DNA of 63,250 bases from positions 1-63,250 of the forward strand of contig JAGLDS010000010.1 in NCBI GenBank assembly GCA_023145435.1, written 5' to 3'. The DNA comes from Clostridiales bacterium. GTDB lineage: Bacteria > Bacillota > Clostridia > DUPQ01. Below the pieces are notes generated by a model. The model made no database searches. It saw only the letters and a program-made list of their open reading frames with translations, and was not told the DNA's origin. The translations under genes were made by a program, and so were the position numbers. Shown here piece after piece: positions 53,267 through 63,250 of this stretch. The stretch's first letter is position 1, and each line of letters starts with the position of its first letter.

Positions 53267-53977
53267 ATGATAATTTATCCAGCCATAGATTTATTGAATA
53301 AACAATGTGTTAGATTAACAAAAGGAAAATATGATTTAGTGACTGTTTATTCTAATGACCCAATGTCTTTTGCTTTGAAGTGGAAACAAACAGGTGCAAA
53401 GTATTTACATATTGTTGACTTAGATGGCGCTAGAAATGGAAATGCTATTAATTTACCTATTATAAAAAAAATTGCAAAAAAAGTTAATATACCTATTCAA
53501 ACAGGTGGAGGTATACGAACGTTACAGCGTATTGAAGAATTATTAAATTGTGGAGTTACAAGGGTTATTATTGGAACAAAAGCTGTAAAAGATCAGGCAT
53601 TTGTAAAAAAAGCAATTTCATTGTATGGAGAAAAAATAGCTATTGGAATTGATGCTAAGGATGGATATGTTGCCATTGATGGGTGGGAAAATACTAGCGA
53701 TTTTGAAGCAGTCACTTTTGCTAAGATGATGGAAAATCTAGGAGTTAAAACAATTATTTATACAGATATTAGCAGAGATGGTATGATGCAAGGCCCAAAT
53801 GTGGAAGCAATGAAGCATATGGTTGATAGTACAAATCTACGTATTATTGCTTCAGGTGGAGTTAGTAAACGAAGTGATTTAGATGAACTATTAACTACTA
53901 ATGTAAACGGAGTTATTATTGGTAAAGCGCTTTATGAGAAAACTATAAAATTAGATGAGGTGAGTAATGCATACTAA
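53267..53977 (+). CDS. hisA: ProFAR isomerase HisA
   Basis: A 236-residue TIM-barrel enzyme. It has the [17 protein letters not shown] start, the catalytic Asp at residue 8, and the second in YTDISRDGM. It opens the ribose of ProFAR to PRFAR, the HisF substrate. It overlaps hisF by 11 bases. Confidence 0.95.
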   Translation: MIIYPAIDLLNKQCVRLTKGKYDLVTVYSNDPMSFALKWKQTGAKYLHIVDLDGARNGNAINLPIIKKIAKKVNIPIQTGGGIRTLQRIEELLNCGVTRVIIGTKAVKDQAFVKKAISLYGEKIAIGIDAKDGYVAIDGWENTSDFEAVTFAKMMENLGVKTIIYTDISRDGMMQGPNVEAMKHMVDSTNLRIIASGGVSKRSDLDELLTTNVNGVIIGKALYEKTIKLDEVSNAY

Positions 53978-54725
53978 TAGAATTATTCCTTGTTTAGATG
54001 TACATCAAGGACGTGTAGTAAAAGGTGTGAACTTTGTTAACTTAGTGGATGCAGGAGATCCTGTTGAAATTGCTAAGATGTATAATAAGGCAGGAGCAGA
54101 TGAATTGGTATTTTTAGATATTACTGCTTCAAGTGATAAAAGAGATATTATGCTTGATGTTGTAAGTGAAGTAGCTAAATGTATTTTTATACCTTTTACT
54201 GTTGGTGGAGGAATTAAAACTGTAGAAGATTTTCGTAAACTGTTAAAGGCAGGGGCAGATAAGATATCAATAAATTCGATTGCTTATAATAATCCTGATT
54301 TAATAAATGAGGCTGCTTACAAGTTTGGTTCACAATGTGTAGTTGTTGCAATTGATGCTAAAAAAAATGAAAAAGGTGGCTACGACGCTTATTTAAATGG
54401 TGGACGAGTTAATACTAATAAAGATGTAATAAAATGGGCTAAAGAAGTAACTAATAGAGGAGCAGGAGAAATTCTACTAACAAGCATGGATGCTGATGGA
54501 ACAAAAAATGGGTATGATCTTGAATTAACTAGACAAGTTTCAAAAAGTGTAGGTATACCGGTGATAGCTTCAGGTGGTGCTGGTACAAAAGAACATTTTA
54601 GACAAGCAATTATAAAAGGGCAAGCAGATGCTGTTTTAGCAGCTTCATTGTTCCATTTTGGTGAATTATCAATTATGGAACTTAAAGAGTATTTGTTTGA
54701 AAAACATATTCCAGTAAGATTTTAG
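53967..54725 (+). CDS. hisF: Imidazole glycerol phosphate synthase, cyclase subunit
   Basis: A 252-residue TIM barrel starting [16 protein letters not shown], with catalytic Asp near 11 and a second in [10 protein letters not shown] near 170. It makes imidazole glycerol phosphate and AICAR. It is the last his gene; hisI, hisE and a histidinol phosphatase are absent. A weak hairpin (54725-54747) follows. Confidence 0.95.
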   Translation: MHTNRIIPCLDVHQGRVVKGVNFVNLVDAGDPVEIAKMYNKAGADELVFLDITASSDKRDIMLDVVSEVAKCIFIPFTVGGGIKTVEDFRKLLKAGADKISINSIAYNNPDLINEAAYKFGSQCVVVAIDAKKNEKGGYDAYLNGGRVNTNKDVIKWAKEVTNRGAGEILLTSMDADGTKNGYDLELTRQVSKSVGIPVIASGGAGTKEHFRQAIIKGQADAVLAASLFHFGELSIMELKEYLFEKHIPVRF

Positions 54726-54747
54726 GTAATTTATCTATAAAATTACC
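54725..54747 (+). terminator. Weak hairpin after hisF
   Basis: GGTAATTT (54725-54732) pairs with AAATTACC (54740-54747). No solid T run follows, so termination would be partial at best. Confidence 0.4.
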
Positions 54748-54795
54748 ATATGTTTATACAATAGTACCAAAGATAATTTTACATAGTTAAATGGA

Positions 54796-54824
54796 TTGAC
54801 AAGAATATAGCGGTTTGCTATACT
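54796..54824 (+). promoter_or_regulatory. Promoter of the small membrane protein gene
   Basis: TTGACA (54796-54801) and TATACT (54819-54824) with a 17-base spacer. Confidence 0.82.
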
Positions 54825-54854
54825 TTTCATAGTGATTGCAGGAGGCGAAAAAAT

Positions 54855-55103
54855 ATGAAATATCAAACAATGTTTAAAATTGGAACAATTATTACTTCAA
54901 TTGGTTTTTTCTGTATGACGATGATGTTTTTTGTAGTGATAGTTTATACAAAAGACGAACTGACATATGCAGTGAACCCAGGGTTGAAACCACTTACTTG
55001 GATGATTCCAGCGTTTCTACTTTATGTAATGGGAATTCCAACGTTAGTTTTTGCTAATAAGAAGAAAGCAGCCGAAAGAGCAGAAATGTTGAAAATCGAC
55101 TAA
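54855..55103 (+). CDS. Small two-helix membrane protein, function unknown
   Basis: An 82-residue protein with two hydrophobic helices, about 8-31 and 47-67, and a charged C-terminal tail (NKKKAAERAEM). I do not recognise a family. It is transcribed alone, with its own near-consensus promoter, GGAGG before the ATG, and a strong terminator, so it looks like a real and possibly abundant small protein. Confidence 0.75.
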   Translation: MKYQTMFKIGTIITSIGFFCMTMMFFVVIVYTKDELTYAVNPGLKPLTWMIPAFLLYVMGIPTLVFANKKKAAERAEMLKID

Positions 55104-55123
55104 TAGAATTCAAAAGGTATATT

Positions 55124-55155
55124 ATATACACCCTTATAGGGTGTATATTTTTTTG
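55124..55155 (+). terminator. Terminator after the small membrane protein gene
   Basis: ATATACACCC (55124-55133) pairs perfectly with GGGTGTATAT (55139-55148) around a five-base loop, followed by a T run. Confidence 0.9.
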
Positions 55156-55175
55156 TGTTTTTTTATAATTAGGTA

Positions 55176-55204
55176 TTGCCTTTGATATGAGAATACATTA
55201 TAAT
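55176..55204 (+). promoter_or_regulatory. Promoter of groESL
   Basis: TTGCCT (55176-55181) and TATAAT (55199-55204) with a 17-base spacer, directly followed by a CIRCE element. Confidence 0.78.
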
Positions 55205-55208
55205 ATTT

Positions 55209-55235
55209 TTAGCACTCCAATATAGAGAGTGCTAA
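55209..55235 (+). promoter_or_regulatory. CIRCE operator (HrcA binding site)
   Basis: TTAGCACTC (55209-55217), nine bases, GAGTGCTAA (55227-55235): a perfect copy of the consensus. It lies at the start of transcription of groESL, so HrcA control is very likely; hrcA itself is not in the window. Confidence 0.97.
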
Positions 55236-57197
<1,962 letters not shown>

Positions 57198-57222
57198 GTA
57201 ATAAATTACATAATTTATATAG

Positions 57223-57251
57223 GCTATCAGGTTTCTCTGATAGCTTTTTTT
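57223..57251 (+). terminator. Terminator after groL
   Basis: GCTATCAG (57223-57230) pairs with CTGATAGC (57237-57244) and a run of seven T follows. Confidence 0.93.
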
Positions 57252-57252
57252 A

Positions 57253-57261
57253 TGTTATAAT
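57253..57261 (+). promoter_or_regulatory. Extended -10 promoter of hprK
   Basis: TGTTATAAT is a full extended -10 element 29 bases before the hprK start; no good -35 box is seen inside the terminator upstream. Confidence 0.5.
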
Positions 57262-57289
57262 TTGGATAATAAGTGATAGGAGTAATTTC

Positions 57290-58216
57290 ATGTATTCAGT
57301 TAACGTTACAAAGATTATTGAAGATTTCGATTTGGAAGTTATCCGTGATTGTTCAATCATGGGAAGTAAAAATGTGGACATTATTGAAGTAAATAGACCA
57401 GGTTTACAATTAGCTGGCTATTTAGGTTATTTTTTCCCACATCGTATTCAATTATTGGGGAAAATGGAATTATCATTTTTAAACTCTTTACCATCGAAAG
57501 AACGGTATGAGCGTATTGATAAATGGATTGATGAAAAGATGCCCTGTATAGTTGTATCTAGAAGCCAAATTGTTTGTGATGAGTTAATTGAGCTATCTAA
57601 AGTATACCAAGTACCGTTATTACGGACAAAAGAAATGACTTCTAGATTTTTAGCAGCATTAATTAATTATTTAAATGTTGAAATAGCTGAGCGAATTAGT
57701 ATTCATGGAGAATTTTTAGAAGTCCATGGTGAAGGAATTATGATAACAGGTGAAAGTGGTGTTGGGAAAAGTGAAACTGCTCTTGAATTGGTGAAAAGAG
57801 GTCATCGTTTAATTGCTGATGACGTGGTTGAAATTAGAAAAGTTAGTGATAATACCTTACTTGGAACTTCACCTGAAATTATTCGTCATTTTATTGAATT
57901 GCGAGGAATTGGTATCATTGATGTGAAAAGCATGTATGGAGTAGGTTCTGTTAAAAAAATTGATTCCATTGATATGATTGTTAATTTAGAATTTTGGGAT
58001 GAAAATAAAAAATATGACAGAATGGGAGTGGAACAAAATTATAGAAATATTTTGGGTATTGATGTTCCTCTTTATACTATTCCAGTTAGACCAGGTAGAA
58101 ATCTGGCAATTATATTAGAAGTTGCAGCAATGAAATCTAGGCAAATAAGCATGGGATATAATGCAGCTAAAGTATTATATGACCGAATTGAAGAAAAATT
58201 TAAAGGTGGTAAGTAA
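57290..58216 (+). CDS. hprK: HPr kinase/phosphorylase
   Basis: A 308-residue bifunctional enzyme acting on Ser46 of HPr in carbon catabolite control. The P-loop is GESGVGKSETALEL near 154-167, followed by HRLIADDVVEI, and the C-terminal signature LEVAAMK is present. It starts an apparently continuous run of genes to 62877. AGGAG precedes the ATG. Confidence 0.95.
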   Translation: MYSVNVTKIIEDFDLEVIRDCSIMGSKNVDIIEVNRPGLQLAGYLGYFFPHRIQLLGKMELSFLNSLPSKERYERIDKWIDEKMPCIVVSRSQIVCDELIELSKVYQVPLLRTKEMTSRFLAALINYLNVEIAERISIHGEFLEVHGEGIMITGESGVGKSETALELVKRGHRLIADDVVEIRKVSDNTLLGTSPEIIRHFIELRGIGIIDVKSMYGVGSVKKIDSIDMIVNLEFWDENKKYDRMGVEQNYRNILGIDVPLYTIPVRPGRNLAIILEVAAMKSRQISMGYNAAKVLYDRIEEKFKGGK

Positions 58217-59128
58217 TTGACCGAACAATATATAAAAGCCCTTAAAATTGGTCTTTTAAATAGTGAAGTGAGTATAAATGAACCCATGAAAAATCATACA
58301 AGCTTTAAAACTGGTGGACCTTGCGATGTAATGGTCAAAGCTTACTGTGAAAAAGATATTAAATTAGTAATTTTGCTATCGAATCAGTACAAACAACCAT
58401 TACAAATTGTTGGGAACTGTACAAATTTAATTGTTAGAGATAAGGGAATTAAAGGAATTGTTTTAAAAATAAGTCAAGGCTTTGATCAAGTGATAGTATA
58501 TGATAATCAAATCACAATAAAATCAGGAGCACTATTGTCAAAACTTTCAAAGGTAGCAATGAATCATGAGTTGACTGGTTTAGAATTTGCATCAGGTATA
58601 CCAGGTACAGTAGGTGGTGGTGTTTCGATGAATGCAGGAGCCTACGGTGGTGAAATAAGTGAAATACTAGTATCATCAACTTTTCTAGATGAACAAGGTA
58701 ATACGCATATCCTAACTAATGAACAGCATGAATTTACTTATAGGAAAAGTATATTTACTAGAAAAAAATGGATTTTATTAGAAAGTACTTTTGCATTACA
58801 AAATGGAAATAAAGAAAGCATATTAGCTAAGATGAATGAACTAAATGCTAAACGTAAGGATAAACAACCATTAAATTTACCAAGTGCAGGTAGTGTGTTT
58901 AAAAGGCCACTAGGATACTTTGTAGGACAGCTGATTGATCAATGTAATTTAAAAGGATATAAAATTAACGATGCGCAAATTTCAACGTTGCATTCAGGAT
59001 TTATTGTTAATTTGGATAATGCTAACTCACAAGATATTATTAATTTGATTGATTATATTAAAATAGTAATTTATAAACAATTTAAAGTGGAATTAGAAAC
59101 AGAAGTTAAAATCATAGGAGAGAATTAA
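58217..59128 (+). CDS. murB: UDP-N-acetylenolpyruvoylglucosamine reductase MurB
   Basis: A 303-residue flavoenzyme of peptidoglycan precursor synthesis. FAD-binding blocks IVGNCTNLIVRDKG and GLEFASGIPGTVGGGVSMNAGAYGGE (the latter near 126-150) and the catalytic Ser region GSVFKRP are seen. It starts at TTG 58217 directly after the hprK stop. It abuts rapZ. Confidence 0.94.
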   Translation: MTEQYIKALKIGLLNSEVSINEPMKNHTSFKTGGPCDVMVKAYCEKDIKLVILLSNQYKQPLQIVGNCTNLIVRDKGIKGIVLKISQGFDQVIVYDNQITIKSGALLSKLSKVAMNHELTGLEFASGIPGTVGGGVSMNAGAYGGEISEILVSSTFLDEQGNTHILTNEQHEFTYRKSIFTRKKWILLESTFALQNGNKESILAKMNELNAKRKDKQPLNLPSAGSVFKRPLGYFVGQLIDQCNLKGYKINDAQISTLHSGFIVNLDNANSQDIINLIDYIKIVIYKQFKVELETEVKIIGEN

Positions 59129-59995
59129 ATGAATATGCATATTATCACTGGTATGTCCGGTGCTGGAAAAAGTTTAATAATGAAAGCAATAGAAGATTTA
59201 GGGTTTTATTGTATTGATAATATGCCACCAAAGCTTATACCAGAATTTGTAAAAATGTATGAAAAAACAAATATGGTAAGTGATGTTGCTATTGTTGTTG
59301 ATATTAGAGGAGGAGATTTTTTAGATGAATTTTTTCCAGCTATTAATCAATTAGAAGTGAGAAATGTTACTTATGATATTTTATTTTTAGAGGCTAATGA
59401 TAAAAACTTAGTTAAAAGGTATAAAGAAACAAGGAGAAACCATCCGCTTTCAAATGATAAAATTAGTTTATTTGAAGCAATAAAACTTGAACGTATTAAA
59501 CTTGAAAAAATTAAAAATCAAGCAAATTTTATTATTGATTCTTCAGATATGCATCCAAAACAATTACGAGAAGAAATAAAAGACTTATTCGTAAGTGGTG
59601 AAGAACATGAAAAATTAATGATTAATATAGTTTCTTTTGGGTTTAAGTATGGGACTCCTCTTGATAGTGATTTGATTTTTGATGTGAGATTTCTCCCTAA
59701 TCCATACTACAACACATCTATGAGAAAACTAACAGGAAAAAATGAAGTTGTTAGGAACTATGTATTAAAACATGAACAAACACAGATTTTTATTAATAAA
59801 TTAGAAGATTTAATTGAATTTTTAATTCCTTATTATATTCAAGAAGGTAAAACACAATTAGTAGTAGGAATTGGGTGTACTGGGGGAAGACATCGCTCGG
59901 TTACCATTGCTGACAGAATTGCAAAAATACTAAAAGATAATAATCATAGATTAATTATAAAGCATCGAGATATTGATAATGATGGAAAGAAGTGA
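59129..59995 (+). CDS. rapZ: RapZ/YvcJ-type nucleotide-binding protein
   Basis: A 288-residue protein with P-loop GMSGAGKS near 8-15 and the C-terminal GIGCTGGRHRSV block. In E. coli RapZ controls glmS small RNAs, while the Firmicute YvcJ role is less clear. The usual yvcK neighbour between rapZ and whiA is missing here. GGAGAG precedes the ATG. Confidence 0.93.
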   Translation: MNMHIITGMSGAGKSLIMKAIEDLGFYCIDNMPPKLIPEFVKMYEKTNMVSDVAIVVDIRGGDFLDEFFPAINQLEVRNVTYDILFLEANDKNLVKRYKETRRNHPLSNDKISLFEAIKLERIKLEKIKNQANFIIDSSDMHPKQLREEIKDLFVSGEEHEKLMINIVSFGFKYGTPLDSDLIFDVRFLPNPYYNTSMRKLTGKNEVVRNYVLKHEQTQIFINKLEDLIEFLIPYYIQEGKTQLVVGIGCTGGRHRSVTIADRIAKILKDNNHRLIIKHRDIDNDGKK

Positions 59996-60004
59996 TGTGT
60001 ATAA

Positions 60005-60955
60005 ATGTCTTTTTCATCACAGGTAAAAAATGAAATAAGTAAAATACCTTTATCTGATAACTGCTGTATCTTATGCGAAGTTTCAGCAGTTCTTCGAATG
60101 GGTGGACATTTTCACAAACAAGAGAATGGCTACATTACTAGTAGTATTTCAACAGAAAATGCTTCTTTTGCTAGACGAATGATTACTCATATGGTCCATA
60201 ATTTTACTCTTCATCCAAGTTTATTAGTAAATAAAAGTAAAAAATTAAAAGGTCATACACTTTACTCATTAGATATAAAAGGAGCTCATGCAACAGAGGT
60301 TGCTTTAGGAGATACAGGGTTGTTACAATTAACAAAAGAAGACAAAGCTGTTTTTCTTCCACCAGAAGAACTTATGGGAAAGGAATGTTGCTTAAAGTCG
60401 TATATAAGAGGCGCATTTTTAGTTTCGGGGTCGATTAATCACCCTGAAAAAAGCTATCATCTTGAAATTACTAGTAGTGACTTAAGAGAAATTAATGCTT
60501 TATGTAAAATATTACAAGAACTGGATATTAAAGCAAAAGTTATTGAACGAAAGTCGAATTATATTTGTTATGTAAAGGAAGCTGAGAGTATTGCTGATTT
60601 TTTAAATATAATTGGAGCACATCATGCATTGATGGAATTTGAAAACATTCGAATTGTAAAAGGGATTAGAAATGATGTTAATAGGATTGTTAATTTTGAA
60701 AGTGCTAATTTAGATAAAACTGTAAATGCTGCTAGTAGACAAGTGGCTAGCATTAATTATATTATAAAGAATTTTGGCTTAAAAATAATGAAGAAACATT
60801 TACAAGATATTGCTGTTTTAAGACTAGAAAACCCCTACTTACCATATACAGAACTTGGACAGATGTTAACACCGACTTTAGGTAAATCAGGTGTTAATCA
60901 TCGATTGAAAAAGATTGAGCAATTAGCAGAACAATTGAGGGAATATCATGGATAA
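60005..60955 (+). CDS. whiA: WhiA, LAGLIDADG-like + HTH regulator
   Basis: A 316-residue protein. The N-terminal LAGLIDADG-like domain (CLKSYIRGAFLVSGSINHPEKSYHLE near 130-155) and a C-terminal HTH (YTELGQMLTPTLGKSGVNHRLKKI) are typical. It lies after rapZ, as in most Firmicutes. WhiA affects cell division and chromosome organisation in B. subtilis. Confidence 0.94.
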   Translation: MSFSSQVKNEISKIPLSDNCCILCEVSAVLRMGGHFHKQENGYITSSISTENASFARRMITHMVHNFTLHPSLLVNKSKKLKGHTLYSLDIKGAHATEVALGDTGLLQLTKEDKAVFLPPEELMGKECCLKSYIRGAFLVSGSINHPEKSYHLEITSSDLREINALCKILQELDIKAKVIERKSNYICYVKEAESIADFLNIIGAHHALMEFENIRIVKGIRNDVNRIVNFESANLDKTVNAASRQVASINYIIKNFGLKIMKKHLQDIAVLRLENPYLPYTELGQMLTPTLGKSGVNHRLKKIEQLAEQLREYHG

Positions 60956-61499
60956 CCAATGGAATATTTTAGAAAAAGAGTGTATGAAGTGTGAAAAATG
61001 CAATCTACATAGTACCCGAAAAAATGTTGTAATAGAGAGAGGGAATAGACAAGCTAAAATATTGTTTATTGGCGAAGGCCCAGGTGCAAGAGAGGATGAA
61101 TCAGGAATAGCTTTTGTGGGACAAGCAGGGAAATTATTAGATTTAGCACTTGGATCAATGGGAATATATGAAAAAGACATATATATATGTAATATAATAA
61201 AATGTCGACCACCAAATAATGCTAATCCAACAGATGAGCAAGCTAAAGCGTGTATGCCTTATCTAAAAAAACAAATTGAGCTTGTAAATCCTTTAGTGAT
61301 TGTCTTATTAGGGTCAGTAGCACTAAAAAGAATGATTAATAGTAATTTAACAATAACAAAAAATAGAGGGAATTGGATGGAATATGAGGGGATAAAAGTT
61401 TTACCTACTTTTCATCCAGCGGCCTTGTTAAGAGATGAGAAAAAGAAAATAGTTTTTTGGAAGGATATTAATAAAGCGTGGAAAAGTATAACAGATTAA
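60948..61499 (+). CDS. Uracil-DNA glycosylase, iron-sulfur family (type 4-like)
   Basis: A 183-residue enzyme removing uracil from DNA. C15-x2-C18 near the start and the later Cys pair in KCRPPNNANPTDEQAKAC fit the 4Fe-4S site. Motif 1 is GEGPGAREDESG, and FHPAALLR is the second catalytic motif. It overlaps whiA by 8 bases and the next gene by 22. Confidence 0.92.
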   Translation: MDNQWNILEKECMKCEKCNLHSTRKNVVIERGNRQAKILFIGEGPGAREDESGIAFVGQAGKLLDLALGSMGIYEKDIYICNIIKCRPPNNANPTDEQAKACMPYLKKQIELVNPLVIVLLGSVALKRMINSNLTITKNRGNWMEYEGIKVLPTFHPAALLRDEKKKIVFWKDINKAWKSITD

Positions 61500-62056
61500 A
61501 TAAGCTATATAGAGAATATGAAAATAAATTTTCAAATGAAGAATTAGTTATGGGAGATGGGGATGTAAATTGTTCGCTTTTAATGATTGGAGAAGCTCCT
61601 GGGAAAGATGAGGTTATACAGAAAAAACCATTTGTAGGATTAGCTGGAGGAAAATTAAAAGAATTTATTGACTACTTAAATAAAACAAGACAAGATTTTT
61701 ATGTTACAAATGCAATTAAGTATAGATTGTATAAAATAAACTCATTAACTAATAGAAAATCTAATAGACCAGCTAAAGTAAATGAAATAAAGGAAAGTAG
61801 AGATACCTTATTACAAGAGATAACAATCATTAAACCAGCGGTTGTAATTACTTTAGGAGCGGTTCCATTAAAAAGTGTTCTTGGAATAAACCAATTGGCC
61901 ATGAAGGATTATCATGGAAAAGCTATTAAAAAGGAGCAATACATTTTATTTCCATTGTATCATCCTGCTAGTTTGATTTATAACAGAGATTTGTTACCTG
62001 TTTATTATGAAGATTTAGATAGGTTAAACAAATTAATCAAGGAGGTTACCAAATGA
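61478..62056 (+). CDS. Second uracil-DNA-glycosylase-superfamily protein, no iron-sulfur site
   Basis: A 192-residue protein with GEAPGKDEVIQKKPFVGLAGGKL and LYHPASLIYN in the same order as in its neighbour, so the two are related. It has only one Cys (near residue 32) and therefore cannot hold the cluster. Its base specificity is unknown. The GTG start at 61478 inside the preceding gene is uncertain. It overlaps mscS by 4 bases. Confidence 0.8.
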   Translation: MEKYNRLNKLYREYENKFSNEELVMGDGDVNCSLLMIGEAPGKDEVIQKKPFVGLAGGKLKEFIDYLNKTRQDFYVTNAIKYRLYKINSLTNRKSNRPAKVNEIKESRDTLLQEITIIKPAVVITLGAVPLKSVLGINQLAMKDYHGKAIKKEQYILFPLYHPASLIYNRDLLPVYYEDLDRLNKLIKEVTK

Positions 62057-62877
62057 ATTATTTAGTAAGTTTACCAAACTTATCAAGTTTGACTTGGCCT
62101 ATTGTATTAGATTATGCAATTAAAGTAGTCATTATTATTGTTGCTATTATTATTTTAACAATGATTATCAAGTTTTCACTGAAAGGATTAGAGAAAATAC
62201 TAGATAAACGTCAAGTGAGAAATCCTTTTATAGGGTTTATTATCAGTGTGACTAAAATCGTTTCCTATGTGATATTGATATTGATTGTATTAGGATTTTT
62301 TAACATTAATACTGCACCACTTTTAGCTGTTTTAGGAACATTTGGATTAGCTTTAGGGCTAGCTTTAAAAGATCATATGTCAAATTTAGCCAGTGGGATT
62401 TTAATTATCCTAAACAAGCAATTTAAGATTGGTGACTATATTGGTTGTGCCAATACAGCGGGGAGTGTTGAAATAATAGAATTATTTAGTACAAAACTAA
62501 TAACGTTTGATAATAAGGCTGTATTTGTTCCTAATTCGCTATTTACACAAAATGCTGTAATTAATTATAGTAGAGAAGATATGAGGCGTGTAGATGTTGC
62601 TATTGGAGTTTCTTACTCTGCAAAAGTTGAAAATGTAAAAAGTATTATTGAGAGTATTGTTACAGAAAATGAGAAAATCCTAAGTGTACCATCACATTTT
62701 GTTGGGTTAACTGATTTTGGTGATAGTTCAGTAAACTTTACTGTAAGAGTGTGGACAAAAACAGAAGATTATTGGGACACATATTTTTATATTAATGAAT
62801 CTATTAAACGAGAATTTGACAAACAAAAAATAGAAATACCATTTCCACAAATGGATGTTCATATGAAAAAAGAGTAA
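62053..62877 (+). CDS. mscS: Small-conductance mechanosensitive channel (MscS family)
   Basis: A 274-residue protein with three membrane helices. The pore helix region is LLAVLGTFGLALGLALKDHMSNLASG near 94-119, followed by the soluble beta domain with PNSLFTQNAVINYSR. It releases solutes on hypo-osmotic shock. AAGGAGGT lies before the ATG at 62053. It ends the gene run begun by hprK. Confidence 0.92.
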   Translation: MNYLVSLPNLSSLTWPIVLDYAIKVVIIIVAIIILTMIIKFSLKGLEKILDKRQVRNPFIGFIISVTKIVSYVILILIVLGFFNINTAPLLAVLGTFGLALGLALKDHMSNLASGILIILNKQFKIGDYIGCANTAGSVEIIELFSTKLITFDNKAVFVPNSLFTQNAVINYSREDMRRVDVAIGVSYSAKVENVKSIIESIVTENEKILSVPSHFVGLTDFGDSSVNFTVRVWTKTEDYWDTYFYINESIKREFDKQKIEIPFPQMDVHMKKE

Positions 62878-62971
62878 AATAGCATGAATGTTTCTAAAAT
62901 CATCCCAGAATTAATAAATATATTGACTCTAAAAAGTGTGCTATACTCTTTTAGGATAACCATGGATGTAC

Positions 62972-62998
62972 AGTATGTATAAAAGGATATACTTTTTT
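62972..62998 (+). terminator. Small AT-rich terminator, possibly of mscS
   Basis: AGTATGT (62972-62978) pairs with ATATACT (62987-62993), followed by six T. It could end the mscS transcript or a very short RNA begun at the extended -10 just upstream. Confidence 0.55.
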
Positions 62999-63056
62999 AA
63001 AAAAATTATTACACAATCAAAAAGAGTTTTCTAAAACACTTATAAATAAGTAGCTT

Positions 63057-63096
63057 TTTACTGATATTTAGAATTAATTGAATAAATATCAGTAAA
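63057..63096 (+). repeat. 14-base perfect inverted repeat before the rRNA-type promoters
   Basis: TTTACTGATATTTA (63057-63070) and TAAATATCAGTAAA (63083-63096) are exact reverse complements around a 12-base loop, ending 4 bases before a -35 box. No T run follows, so it is an operator-like or structural element rather than a terminator. Confidence 0.75.
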
Positions 63097-63100
63097 CTTA

Positions 63101-63129
63101 TTGACAGTGAAAAAACCCTATGTTACTAT
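63101..63129 (+). promoter_or_regulatory. Upstream promoter of the probable rRNA operon (P1)
   Basis: TTGACA (63101-63106) and TACTAT (63124-63129) with a 17-base spacer. Confidence 0.7.
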
Positions 63130-63172
63130 GAACAAGGTCGCAAAAAAAGCGGTCAAAAATAATTGAATTATC

Positions 63173-63202
63173 TTGACACAGGTATTAAAAAAGTGATAAG
63201 AT
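63173..63202 (+). promoter_or_regulatory. Downstream promoter of the probable rRNA operon (P2)
   Basis: TTGACA (63173-63178) and TAAGAT (63197-63202) with an 18-base spacer. Two strong promoters in tandem are typical of rRNA operons. Confidence 0.72.
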
Positions 63203-63250
63203 GATTAAGCGCATTTTTAAGCAAGAAGCGCACTGAACCTTGAAAATTAA

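Larger units (their letters stand above)
62878..63250 (+). other. Gene-free region ahead of a probable rRNA operon
   Basis: These 373 bases hold no gene longer than a few codons. They contain an extended -10 element (TGCTATACT, 62939-62947), a small terminator, a 14-base inverted repeat, two strong promoters and a GCGC-bounded hairpin near 63209-63232. The last bases, with GAACCTTGAAAATTAA, resemble the leader that precedes 16S rRNA in Clostridia. The rRNA itself is outside the window. Confidence 0.6.

Overview
The window is AT-rich DNA from an anaerobic, low-GC Firmicute, most likely a member of the Clostridia near the Lachnospirales. The main evidence is the S10-spc-alpha ribosomal cluster with Clostridia-style details: a long L17, zinc-type S14, S4 and L36, and a KOW protein before infA. 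The perR-desulfoferrodoxin-rubrerythrin set points to an anaerobe. ECF folate transport, hisZ with a short hisG, and the hprK-murB-rapZ-whiA order fit the same group. Non-ATG starts are common (rpsE, adk, infA, rpoA, hisH and murB use TTG).

Layout. 1-2928: tail of an upstream gene, then a URO-D-like protein, a ThuA-like protein and a Gfo/Idh/MocA oxidoreductase. 2903-3615 (minus): folT behind a tetrahydrofolate riboswitch. 3675-5540: a large unrecognised toroid-like protein. 5580-20815: a promoter, a long structured leader and the full S10-spc-alpha cluster (rpsJ to rplQ), closed by a strong terminator; map is absent between adk and infA. 20822-23313: ecfA1-ecfA2-ecfT, the shared energising module that would serve FolT. 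23296-25200 (minus): a membrane GGDEF protein with an eroded EAL domain. 25320-29137: URO-D-like protein, ROK kinase and a 611-residue ROK-like protein. 29161-32486: ArsR regulator, feoA, feoB with a Cys-containing insert, truA. 32574-33098: hpf. 33258-36450: DUF2089 protein plus two DUF4097-like repeat proteins sharing a short helical module. 36583-40453: acyl-CoA ligase, SPL-like radical SAM protein, third URO-D-like protein. 40616-41210: vapBC. 41329-45289: pcrA, a histidine phosphatase and a minus-strand TIM-barrel protein. 45461-46793: perR, desulfoferrodoxin, rubrerythrin. 46939-54725: hisZGDCB-purC-hisHAF. 54855-57197: small membrane protein, then CIRCE-controlled groESL. 57290-62877: hprK-murB-rapZ-whiA, two uracil-DNA-glycosylase-type genes and mscS. 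62878-63250: no gene; stacked promoters and a leader that look like the front of an rRNA operon starting just beyond the window.

How the genes connect. Folate uptake is split over two loci: folT under riboswitch control and ecfAAT after the ribosomal cluster. purC sits inside the his operon, so two routes that yield AICAR (PurC product and HisF by-product) are transcribed together. hisI/hisE and histidinol-phosphatase are not here. The feo locus carries its own ArsR-type sensor with a zinc/cobalt-type alpha5 site and a palindromic operator. The best candidate for an undescribed system is the DUF2089/DUF4097 operon at 33258-36450, where three consecutive proteins carry the same short helical module next to beta-helix-like TNG repeats and a long coiled coil. 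No tRNA, CRISPR array, insertion sequence or prophage was seen.
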